From Sphingomonas ginsengisoli An et al. 2013 (GTDB taxonomy: Bacteria; Pseudomonadota; Alphaproteobacteria; Sphingomonadales; Sphingomonadaceae), in assembly GCF_009363895.1 (NCBI RefSeq), contig NZ_CP045434.1:806001-870000 (forward strand): a stretch of 64,000 nt of DNA. The letters are read 5' to 3'. Each line of letters opens with the position of its first letter. The first letter of the stretch is position 1. Positions 26,001-34,649 of the stretch are shown here, in pieces. The notes below the pieces were generated by a model. The model was not told the DNA's origin. It made no database searches and was given only the letters and a program-made list of their open reading frames with translations. Position numbers and translations under genes: made by a program.

Positions 26001-28220
26001 ATGTGCAAGGGTTTGGCGTTTAAGATCGTTTCTCGAGGGCAGGCCCGCCTGCTGGCCGGCGTCGCCGCGGTGATCTTGTCGCCGGCTGCCGTGCAGGCGC
26101 AGCTGGTCCCGCCGCCGACTGAGCGCCCCCCCTGCCCGCCCGAAGCGTCAAACGTGGCGCCCCCGCCCCCCGGCGCCAATTTGCCATCGGTCGAACCGGT
26201 GGTCTGCCAGGGCGAGCTCGACCGGTCGGTCCCGCCCCTCGGCGCCGACGATCCTGCGCTCAACCAGCCGCTCGAAAGTGTCACGGACTTCCACGCCAAG
26301 CTCCGTGCGCAGGAAAGTGCGGCGGGGACGGTATCCCCGTCGACCGATCCCGAACTGGCCCAGCCGCTGACCCCGCTTGGCCAATTCGACGTGCGCGAAG
26401 TCGATTATGCCCAACCCGAGCCCACCACGGCCGCTCCCGAACTGCGCTACACGGTCCGCCTCGACGGCCTCGCGACGGCGGACGCCGAGACCGAGACCAA
26501 TCTCACCGGCGAGTTTAATGGCCTCTCCGCCCTGCGCGAAGCCAAGGGCAAGGCGGCCAACGAGGCGCAGCTGTCGGCGCGGCTGACCGAGGACAGCAAG
26601 CTACTCCAGCGCATATTGCAGGCCGAGGGTTGGTACGATGCGACGGTGCAGACGCGGATCGATCGCGCTGCGGCGACGCCCGCGCCCGCCAATGGCGCGA
26701 CCGCGGCCAGCCCGGCTCCGCCAGCGACCGCAGTGCTGCTGGTCTCGCCGGGCGAGCGATATAAATTGGGGTCGATCGCCATCAAGACGGCGCCGACCAT
26801 CCCGGCCGACCTCGTCACCAAGAACCTCGCGCTCAACGTCGGCGAACCGATCGTGGCCGAACGGATCCAGGGCGCCGAGGCCAATGTCGCGGTCGTCCTG
26901 CCGCAGCAGGGCTACCCCTTCGCCACCGTCGGCCAACGCGACGTGCTACTCGACCCCGATACCCACTTGGGCGACTATACGCTGCCGATCGAACTGGGCC
27001 CGCGGTCGCGGTTTGGCGGCTTCCGCACGACCGGCAAACAAGCGTTCGACGTTCGTCATGTCGAAGTGCTCGCCCGCTTCAAGCGCGGCCAGCTTTACGA
27101 CAGCCGCCAGGTCGACGATCTCCGCCAGGCGCTGGTCGCGACCGGGCTGTTCCGAACGGTGGCGGTGGCGCCCGAACGCAGCGGCCAAGCCAACGCCGAT
27201 GGTACCGAGAATGTCACCGTGCTCGTCACGCAGGATGCGGGGCCGCCGCGAACGCTGGCGGCGAGCGCGGGCTACGGCACCGGCCAAGGCTTCCGGGTCG
27301 AGGCGAGCTGGACCCATCGCAACCTTTTCCCGCCCGAAGGAGCGTTGATCGCCACCGCCGTCGCGGGAACGCAGGAACAGGGCGCGAGCCTGATTTTCCG
27401 CCGCTCCAACGCGGGCAAGCGCGACCGCACCTTCCAGGGCGGGTTCGAAGCGCTGCGCAGCCGCTACGACGCCTTCGACGCTTTGACCGGGCGGCTGTTC
27501 GTGCGGCTGAGCCGCGACAGCACACCGATCTGGCGCAAGACCTTCACCTGGGCGGTGGGAGCCGAGTTGCTCGGAACGGTCGAGGACGATTACGATTTCG
27601 ATCTCGGGCGGCGGGCCAAGCGCAAATACGGGATCGGCGCGCTGACCGGCCAGGTCGGATTCGACCAGACCGACAGCCTGCTCGAACCGACCAAGGGCTA
27701 TCGCGCGCAGCTGCTGGTTCAGCCCGAGGGCGCGCTCAGCGACGGTTTCCGCCCCTACTTACGCAGCCAGTTCGACGCGAGCGGCTATTACCCCGTGTCG
27801 GACGGCATCGTCGTCGCTGGCCGGGCTCGGCTTGGAACCACGCTCGGCATCGACCGCGCCGACCTCGCGCCGTCGCGGCGTTTTTATGCCGGCGGCGGCG
27901 GATCGGTGCGCGGCTACGCTTACCAGCAACTCGGACCCAAGGACCCTGATGGACGCCCGCTGGGCGGATTGAGCCTGGTCGAGGGCGCGGCCGAGGTCCG
28001 CTACCGCTTCGGCGATTATGGCGTGGTCGGGTTCGTCGACGCCGGCCAGGTCTACGCCGAGCGTGTGCCGAGCTTCCGCAACCTGCGCGCGGGCGTCGGC
28101 ATCGGCGGACGCTTCTATACCAACTTCGGACCGTTGCGGCTGGATGTGGCCACGCCGCTCGGCCGAAAGCCAAGTGAGAGCCGATTTAACATCTACATCT
28201 CGATCGGTCAGGCCTTCTGA
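26001..28220 (+). CDS. tamA: outer-membrane assembly protein TamA (Omp85 family)
   Basis: TamA is an Omp85 barrel that with TamB helps insert autotransporters or moves lipids between membranes. The 739-aa product has a signal peptide ending AAVQAQ, a long Pro-rich linker (about 35-145), POTRA-like repeats (about 150-400) and a surface-antigen barrel (about 420-739). The barrel has the family VRGY motif in GGGGSVRGYAYQQLG and ends in Phe. The Pro-rich insert before the first POTRA is longer than in enterobacterial TamA. The stop shares one base with the tamB ATG. Confidence 0.9.
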   Translation: MCKGLAFKIVSRGQARLLAGVAAVILSPAAVQAQLVPPPTERPPCPPEASNVAPPPPGANLPSVEPVVCQGELDRSVPPLGADDPALNQPLESVTDFHAKLRAQESAAGTVSPSTDPELAQPLTPLGQFDVREVDYAQPEPTTAAPELRYTVRLDGLATADAETETNLTGEFNGLSALREAKGKAANEAQLSARLTEDSKLLQRILQAEGWYDATVQTRIDRAAATPAPANGATAASPAPPATAVLLVSPGERYKLGSIAIKTAPTIPADLVTKNLALNVGEPIVAERIQGAEANVAVVLPQQGYPFATVGQRDVLLDPDTHLGDYTLPIELGPRSRFGGFRTTGKQAFDVRHVEVLARFKRGQLYDSRQVDDLRQALVATGLFRTVAVAPERSGQANADGTENVTVLVTQDAGPPRTLAASAGYGTGQGFRVEASWTHRNLFPPEGALIATAVAGTQEQGASLIFRRSNAGKRDRTFQGGFEALRSRYDAFDALTGRLFVRLSRDSTPIWRKTFTWAVGAELLGTVEDDYDFDLGRRAKRKYGIGALTGQVGFDQTDSLLEPTKGYRAQLLVQPEGALSDGFRPYLRSQFDASGYYPVSDGIVVAGRARLGTTLGIDRADLAPSRRFYAGGGGSVRGYAYQQLGPKDPDGRPLGGLSLVEGAAEVRYRFGDYGVVGFVDAGQVYAERVPSFRNLRAGVGIGGRFYTNFGPLRLDVATPLGRKPSESRFNIYISIGQAF

Positions 28221-31200
28221 TGGCCACGCCCGACGAAGACGTCGTGATCGTCCGCCATCGCTCCAACTGGCCGGTGCGGATCGCCAAGTGGGTCGCGGGC
28301 ATCCTGATCGGCCTGCTGCTCTTGGCCGCACTGCTGATCGCGGCGATCAACACCGACCCGGGTCGCCGCTTCGTCGCCAGCCGGATCGAGGGCCTGCAAT
28401 TCGCCAACGGGATGAAGGTCGGCGTCGGGCGGATCGACGGCTCGCTCTACGGTGCGATGACCATCCACGACCTGACCCTGTCCGATCCCAAGGGCGTGTT
28501 CTTCGCGGCGCCGCTGGTGCGGGTGGATTGGCGGCCGTTCGCTTACGCCAACAACCACCTCGACATCCGCGACCTGAGCGCCCCGACCGCGACACTGGGT
28601 CGGTTGCCCCTGTTCAAGGCAACTCCGCCGAGCAACGCGCCGCTGCTGCCCGACCTCGACATCGACGTCGGCCACCTCAAGGTCGATCGGCTGGTGCTGG
28701 GCGCACCGGTGACGGGAGTGCGGCGCGTCGGCTTCCTGGAGGGCCGGGCACATATCGCCGACCGCCGGGCGCAGGTCGCGCTAAACGCCGCCGTGGTGGG
28801 GGGCGGAGACCGGCTCGAATTGCTGCTCGACGCGGTGCCCGAGCGAAACCGGCTCGCGCTGACCGCCGCCCTGAACGCACCGGCCAACGGCGTCGTGGCC
28901 AAGCTGACCGGCATTGCCAAGCCGCTCCGGTTACGCGTGGGCGGCCGCGGCGACTGGCGACAGTGGAACGGGCAATTGCTCGCCGACCTCGGCGGGACGC
29001 CGTTCGCGCGGCTGGCGCTGAGTGCCCGCAACGGCACCTTTGGCGTGAAGGGGCCGACGCGAGTGGCGTCGCTGGTCACCGGGCCAACTGCGGCGTTGCT
29101 CGGCCCGATCACCAACGTCGCCTTGACCTCGACCTGGGCGAACCGCCGGGCCGACCTGACCGGGCGCGTGTCGAGCGACGCGTTCGTCCTTGACGCGCGC
29201 GGCGTCGCCGACCTCGGACAGAGCCGGTTCGATGGACTCCACCTCGACTTCGGCCTGCTCAAGCCGCAGTTGCTCGCACCCAATCTCGCCGGGCGCGACT
29301 TACGCGCGGTGGCGACGCTCAACGGTGCACTGATGCGGCCTGCGGTCGACTATCGGCTGTCGGCGACCACCCTCGCATTCAACGACATGGCTCTGCGCGG
29401 ACTAGAGGCTGTCGGGACGACCCGCTGGCAAGGTGATCACCTCGCCGTCCCCATCGCCGCGACCGCGCGCGCGATCACCGGGCTCGACACGGTGGCCGGG
29501 GGAACGCTAACCAATGTCCGCCTCGACGGCGACCTGGCGGTCGACTGGCCACGGATCGTGTCGGACAATCTGCGCCTCCGCTCGGACCGGATCGACGCCA
29601 AGCTGCTGGTCCTCGCCGATGTCGCCAAGGGCTTCTATTCGGGCGCGATCAACGGACGGATCGACAATTACCGGATCGCCAGCCTGGGCGTCTTCAACAT
29701 CGTCACCAATGCCGATGTGAAGACCGTCGGCCGCAGCGGCTATGCGGTCGTCGGCCGCGTTCGAGCCCAGTCGACCCGGTTGTTCAACGACGGCGTGCGC
29801 AACTTCCTCGGCGGCAACCTCCTGGTGTCGAGCAACGTCGCCTATGGCACCGACGGCGTGGTGCGCTTTTCCGGGCTCCGGATGAACTCGCCGCAGCTGC
29901 GGGTGACCGACGGCCGCGGCAGCTACAATCCGACCGGGCAGATCAATCTCGTCGCCACCGGCGTCTCGCGGCAATATGGGCCGGTCGGTGTGCAGGTTAC
30001 CGGCACCGTGGCGAAGCCACGCGCGATCGTCACCGCCGCCCGGCCCGGGCTGGGACTCGGGATCGCGAGCCTCAGGGCCGAGATCGAGGGGACCGGCAGC
30101 GCTTATCTGGTCAAGGCGGCCGGACGCAGCAATTACGGCAACTTCACCGCCGATGTCGCGGTGCAGACTGCGGCGGGGCCGCTGACGATCGACATTCGCC
30201 GCGCGACCCTCGCCGGTGTCACGGTGCAGGGCCGCGTCCGGCAAACGCCGGCGGGGCCGTTCGCCGGGCAGCTTACCGCGCGCGGCGACGGCTTGGCCGG
30301 GCTGGTCCGCCTCGCCGCTGCCGGCAAGTATCAGCAGGCGCTGATCAATCTGCGCGCTCGCAACGCGCTGCTGCCGCCACCGGCCAACATCCAGGTTGGC
30401 AGCGCGATCGTCGACGCTCGAGTCACGCTCTACGACCAGCCCGAGATCATTGCCGACGCACAGCTCGGCCAGGCGCGCTTCGGGACCACCGACATCAACG
30501 CGCTGCGCACGGTGATCAACTATCGCGGTGGTCGTGGCTTCGCCCGTGGCCTCGCCGAGGGCACTGCTGGCGTCCCCTTCCGGATCGCCTTCAACAGCGC
30601 GCTCGAGCCCAATCTCTGGCGCGCCGCGTTGCAAGGCCGGATCAACGGGGTGAACGTGCGTACCGCCAGCCCGGCGCGGATCGTGCCCCACAGCGGCAGC
30701 TACGAGCTCCTGCCCACGCGCATCGACTTCGACCAAGGCAGCGCCAGGCTGGCCGGCAGCTACGGCAACGCCCTGCGCCTGCAGAGCCGCATCGACGGAG
30801 TCGACTTGGGCCTGGTCAATGTCTTTGCGCCGGGCCTCGGTGTCGGCGGCAAGGCAACCGGCAGCCTCGACTTCGTCCAAGCGGGTAATGCCTTCCCCTC
30901 GCTCGACGCCAGCCTCGCCATCCGCAACTTTACCCGCACCACCGCCGCGGCGGTTAGCCGGCCGCTCGACGTCAATCTGGTCGCGCGGCTGGCACCGGGG
31001 ACCGCCACGCTCAACGCGGTGATGCGGACCCGCAGCACCGTGGTCGGTCGGGTGCAGGCGGCGATCGTGCCGCTCGGCAGCGGCGGCTGGACCCAGCGCA
31101 TCGCCGGCGCCCCGTTGCGCGGCGGTATCCGCTACATCGGCCCGGCCGACGCGCTCTTCTCGCTCGCAGGACTTGCCGACCAGAGCCTCGCCGGGCCGCT

Positions 31201-32419
31201 CGGCGTCGCCGCCGATTTCTCGGGACGGGTCGAGCGGCCGGCGCTGCAAGGCGTCGTGCGCGGGCGCAGCCTCACCTACACCAACACCACTTACGGCACC
31301 CGGCTGACCAATCTCGCCCTGCAGGGCCGATTCACGGGCGAGCGGCTTGAGATTGACCAGCTCAATGCCCAGGCCGGCAATGGCACGCTGACGGGCAGCG
31401 GCTACGTCAGCCTGGCGGCGGCGAGCGGCTATCCCGCGCGCTTCACTTTGTCACTCGACAACGCCCGCCTCGCCAACAGCGACGCCCTGCGGGTGACCGC
31501 CAGCGGGAATGTGCAGCTGGTCAAGGACGCCAATCAGTCGCCGGTGCTGACCGGCACGGTGCGGTTGCCTGCGACCCGTTATCAGATCATCCGCCAGGGC
31601 TCGGCGCAGGTGCCCGAATTGACTGGCGTTCGGTTCAAGCCTCCGCGCGGCCGCCCATTGGTCACCGGCGATGCCCCGCCGCCCTCGGCCGCAGCCAGCT
31701 TTGGCGACGTCCGCCTCGACCTCAACATCGTCGCGCCGGGACAATTGTTCGTCAGCGGCATGGGCCTCGAATCGGAGTGGCGCGCCGACCTTCGCGTGAC
31801 CGGCACCAGCCAGGCCCCGCGGATCGCCGGGAACATCGACCTTGTCCGCGGCACGCTCGGCTTCGCCGGCCGCTCCTTCGAACTGCAGCAGGGGCAGATC
31901 CGCTTCGCCGGTGGGAGCACCACCGACGCCACCATCGCGCTGTCCGCGACCGAGACGATCAGCGACGTCGACGTAACGGTGAACGTCACCGGCAACGTGC
32001 TCAACCCGCAGATCGCCTTCTCCAGTTCACCCGGCCTGCCGCAGGACGAGATCGTCTCGCGCATTCTGTTCGGCAATTCGGTCGGGCAATTGTCGCCGAT
32101 CCAGGCGGTGCAGCTCGCCGCGTCGCTCAACACGTTGCGCGGGTCGGGCGGCGGCCTCAACCCGCTCGGCAAGTTGCGGCAGGTGGCCGGAATCGACCGC
32201 CTGCGAATCCTCGGTCCAGACGACACCAGCGGCCGCGGGACCGCACTCGCCGCAGGCAAATATATTAGCAAGAACATCTACCTCGAGGTGGTCACCGACG
32301 CCCGCGGCTTCACCGCCACTCAGCTTGAGGTGACGCTGAGCCGGGCGCTGTCGATCCTCAGCCAGGCAGGCGGGTCGAACAGCACCAACGTCAATGTCCG
32401 CTATCGGAAGAACTACTGA
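28220..32419 (+). CDS. tamB: translocation and assembly module protein TamB
   Basis: TamB is a periplasm-spanning, inner-membrane-anchored protein of the AsmA/bridge-like lipid-transfer class. The 1399-aa product starts with a cytoplasmic tail and one transmembrane helix (about 15-43), followed by AsmA-like beta repeats across most of its length. The conserved TamB/DUF490 domain is at the C-terminus (about 1050-1399), with ISSSPGLPQDEIVSRILFG-like sequence and a GKYISKNIYLEV close. Length is similar to E. coli TamB. It overlaps tamA by one base (TGATG) and the following lipoprotein gene likewise. Confidence 0.93.
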   Translation: MATPDEDVVIVRHRSNWPVRIAKWVAGILIGLLLLAALLIAAINTDPGRRFVASRIEGLQFANGMKVGVGRIDGSLYGAMTIHDLTLSDPKGVFFAAPLVRVDWRPFAYANNHLDIRDLSAPTATLGRLPLFKATPPSNAPLLPDLDIDVGHLKVDRLVLGAPVTGVRRVGFLEGRAHIADRRAQVALNAAVVGGGDRLELLLDAVPERNRLALTAALNAPANGVVAKLTGIAKPLRLRVGGRGDWRQWNGQLLADLGGTPFARLALSARNGTFGVKGPTRVASLVTGPTAALLGPITNVALTSTWANRRADLTGRVSSDAFVLDARGVADLGQSRFDGLHLDFGLLKPQLLAPNLAGRDLRAVATLNGALMRPAVDYRLSATTLAFNDMALRGLEAVGTTRWQGDHLAVPIAATARAITGLDTVAGGTLTNVRLDGDLAVDWPRIVSDNLRLRSDRIDAKLLVLADVAKGFYSGAINGRIDNYRIASLGVFNIVTNADVKTVGRSGYAVVGRVRAQSTRLFNDGVRNFLGGNLLVSSNVAYGTDGVVRFSGLRMNSPQLRVTDGRGSYNPTGQINLVATGVSRQYGPVGVQVTGTVAKPRAIVTAARPGLGLGIASLRAEIEGTGSAYLVKAAGRSNYGNFTADVAVQTAAGPLTIDIRRATLAGVTVQGRVRQTPAGPFAGQLTARGDGLAGLVRLAAAGKYQQALINLRARNALLPPPANIQVGSAIVDARVTLYDQPEIIADAQLGQARFGTTDINALRTVINYRGGRGFARGLAEGTAGVPFRIAFNSALEPNLWRAALQGRINGVNVRTASPARIVPHSGSYELLPTRIDFDQGSARLAGSYGNALRLQSRIDGVDLGLVNVFAPGLGVGGKATGSLDFVQAGNAFPSLDASLAIRNFTRTTAAAVSRPLDVNLVARLAPGTATLNAVMRTRSTVVGRVQAAIVPLGSGGWTQRIAGAPLRGGIRYIGPADALFSLAGLADQSLAGPLGVAADFSGRVERPALQGVVRGRSLTYTNTTYGTRLTNLALQGRFTGERLEIDQLNAQAGNGTLTGSGYVSLAAASGYPARFTLSLDNARLANSDALRVTASGNVQLVKDANQSPVLTGTVRLPATRYQIIRQGSAQVPELTGVRFKPPRGRPLVTGDAPPPSAAASFGDVRLDLNIVAPGQLFVSGMGLESEWRADLRVTGTSQAPRIAGNIDLVRGTLGFAGRSFELQQGQIRFAGGSTTDATIALSATETISDVDVTVNVTGNVLNPQIAFSSSPGLPQDEIVSRILFGNSVGQLSPIQAVQLAASLNTLRGSGGGLNPLGKLRQVAGIDRLRILGPDDTSGRGTALAAGKYISKNIYLEVVTDARGFTATQLEVTLSRALSILSQAGGSNSTNVNVRYRKNY

Positions 32420-32613
32420 TGGTTCGGCTCGCGTCGCTCTTTGCCATGCTCGCCATGCTGAGCGGATGCGGCGATCGCCGGACGTTCGACGAGCGCTACC
32501 GCGACACCGATCGCGCGCTGACTGACCAAGCGCGCGCGCTCGACGCCAACCTCGCCGACGACAATCTCGCCGAGCCGGCGAACGACGCGACGGCGAACGA
32601 GGCCCGCCACTAA
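32419..32613 (+). CDS. small lipoprotein, 64 aa
   Basis: The peptide begins MVRLASLFAMLAMLSGCGDRR, a signal with lipobox LSGC (lipidated C17). A charged helix with repeated Asp, Arg and Ala and an Asn/Ala tail follow. The Asp at +3 after Cys does not allow a firm membrane choice outside enterobacteria. Its start overlaps the tamB stop by one base, which ties it to the TamAB machine. I do not recognise a family. Confidence 0.75.
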   Translation: MVRLASLFAMLAMLSGCGDRRTFDERYRDTDRALTDQARALDANLADDNLAEPANDATANEARH

Positions 32614-32687
32614 GGCCTGCACTTGGTCGGGCTTCTCACCCCGCCCGAATTTGCGTAGGTTTTCGGCCATTCGCACCTTGAGGCGCC

Positions 32688-34649
32688 GTGACCGAAGCGG
32701 AATCCATCGCTGAACGATCGCCGGCGGCGTCACCGGTGTTCCTCAGTTACGCCTCGGCCGACCGCAAGCAGGCGCTGGCGATCTGCACTGCGCTCGAACG
32801 GCGCGGTCCGCGTTGCTGGATTGCCGCACGCGACGTCCCGCCCGGCGCCAACTATCAGGAGGCGATCGTCCAGGCGCTCCGCAGCGCGCGGGCGATGGTC
32901 CTCATCTTTTCCACCGCGGCCAACGACAGCGACGAGATCAAGAAAGAGCTGTCGCTCGCCAGCCGCTACCGAGTCCCGGTGATCGCGGTCCGGATCGCCG
33001 AGGTCGAGCCGAGCGACGCCTTCGCCTACGAATTGTCGACCCGCCAGTGGATCGACGCCTTCGCCGGCCGCGACAAGGCGATCGATGCGATTGCCGAGCG
33101 GATCGAGCAGCTCTCGGGCGCACCGGTCACCGCTCCCGCTTCGAAACCCGTTATCGCAGGCGCAGCCAAGCGACGCTGGCCCGCTGCCGTCGGCGCGCTG
33201 CTCGTCCTTGCGCTGGCGATCGGCGGCGGATTGTGGTGGTGGCTTCGTCCGGCGTCGGCCCCCGCGCACAGCATGGTCGTCCGGCTCGCCGGTTTCCAAT
33301 TGCTCTCGCCCGACCTGCCCCAGACCATGCGCGCCGCGATCGACACCGAAATCGCCGCCGCCTTCAACGCCGACGGCGTGGTCGGCGTCTCGACCGCCAC
33401 CTCCCCGCCTCCCGGCAAGACCCCGGCTTATGCGTTGGGGGGCACTCTTCAGCATGAGGGAGAGAGCGTGCGGGTCATCACCCGCCTAATCAACGAGCGG
33501 TCCGGGGTCTCGCTGTGGTCCGACAGCTTCAACTATGATGCGAGCGAGACGAGCGAGATTCCGCGCCACATTGCGGTCGACGCGGGCAACGTCGTGCGCT
33601 GCGGGCTATTCGGCATCTCGACCTACAAAAGGCCGCTGCCCGACGACGTCATCAAGGACTATCTGCAATTCTGCCAGGGTCACTGGGACCCGATGCTCGA
33701 GGAAGGGCGCAAGGCGCTCGTCCCGGCCCAACGCGTGGTCGCCGCCGTGCCCGACTTCTCGTGGGGCTGGGCGGCGGTCGCGGGCGGCTATTGGAAGGTC
33801 GCGATGAATGCCCCGGACGATCGCGCGGTCGACGCCGCGCGGGCCGCGGGCCGAGCCGCCGCCGACCGCGGGATTGCGCTCGACCCGACCAACAGCGAGG
33901 CGCTCTACATCAAGTCGATGCTGGTGCCGCGCAACGACTGGTTGGCGCGCGACACGCTGCTCCAGCGCGCGGTCGCCGCCCGCCGCCTCGATTGCGGCTG
34001 CGAGCATCACCAGTACGGCTGGCTGCTCGCCCAGGTCGGTCGCACCGGCGAGGCGGTCGACCAGCTCCGCCAGGCGGACGATATGCTCGCCCTCTACGTC
34101 TATACCGCGGTCAACTTCGCCGACGCACTCGTCCAGGCCGGCAGAACCGACGAAGCGCGGACGGCTTATGAGGCGGCACTACGGCTCGCGCCCGACGCCC
34201 ACTTCGCCAATCGGCTCGCAGCGGCCGAAGCGGTGGGCACGGGCGACATCAAGATGCTGCAGGATCCCAAACTGCCGATCACCCCGGCGCTGCGGGCGGC
34301 GCTGGTGCAGGGCGAAAAGGCTGCGGCGGGCACCGACCCCGCGGCCAAGGCAGCCGCCGCCCAAGCGCTTCTCGCCCTACCCGCCGAGCAGCAGACCGAC
34401 TGGATCGCGCTGCTGCTCGGCAAGCTCGGCGCCGACCACGCCGCGCTCACCGTCGCCGCCAAGCTGGCGGCCTGGGATTATCCGGGCCCGTCGATTTTCT
34501 GGTATCCGAGCATGGCGGGCGCTCGTCGCGACCCCGGTTTCCCGGCGCTCGTCCAGCAAATCGGCCTCGTCGCTTACTGGAAGGCAACCCACACCCGCCC
34601 CGACGTTTGCGCCGAGGCCGCCCCCGCAGCCTTCTGCCGCCTGATCTAG
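32688..34649 (+). CDS. TIR domain - transmembrane - TPR protein
   Basis: A 653-aa protein with three parts. Residues 16-145 form a TIR domain: FLSYASADRKQALAICTALE, RCWIAARDVPPGANYQEAI and ILFSTAANDSDEIKKEL-like sequence, with E87 in KKEL at the position of the catalytic Glu of NADase-type TIR domains. Residues about 165-186 are a single transmembrane helix flanked by KRR and WWWLR. Residues 190-653 are a soluble region with adenylate-cyclase/FlgO-like sequence, then TPR-type repeats (EALYIKSMLV, GRTGEAVDQLRQADDM, GRTDEARTAYEAALRLAPDA). The start is GTG. The TIR faces the cytoplasm and the TPR part the periplasm if the positive-inside rule holds. It could be a signalling or defence protein; it is not in a recognisable defence island. 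Confidence 0.85.
   Translation: MTEAESIAERSPAASPVFLSYASADRKQALAICTALERRGPRCWIAARDVPPGANYQEAIVQALRSARAMVLIFSTAANDSDEIKKELSLASRYRVPVIAVRIAEVEPSDAFAYELSTRQWIDAFAGRDKAIDAIAERIEQLSGAPVTAPASKPVIAGAAKRRWPAAVGALLVLALAIGGGLWWWLRPASAPAHSMVVRLAGFQLLSPDLPQTMRAAIDTEIAAAFNADGVVGVSTATSPPPGKTPAYALGGTLQHEGESVRVITRLINERSGVSLWSDSFNYDASETSEIPRHIAVDAGNVVRCGLFGISTYKRPLPDDVIKDYLQFCQGHWDPMLEEGRKALVPAQRVVAAVPDFSWGWAAVAGGYWKVAMNAPDDRAVDAARAAGRAAADRGIALDPTNSEALYIKSMLVPRNDWLARDTLLQRAVAARRLDCGCEHHQYGWLLAQVGRTGEAVDQLRQADDMLALYVYTAVNFADALVQAGRTDEARTAYEAALRLAPDAHFANRLAAAEAVGTGDIKMLQDPKLPITPALRAALVQGEKAAAGTDPAAKAAAAQALLALPAEQQTDWIALLLGKLGADHAALTVAAKLAAWDYPGPSIFWYPSMAGARRDPGFPALVQQIGLVAYWKATHTRPDVCAEAAPAAFCRLI

Noticed and set aside
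29507-31249. Long minus-strand ORF within tamB
   Set aside because: Antisense frame with low-complexity Arg/Ala/Gly composition; tamB is continuous on the plus strand.
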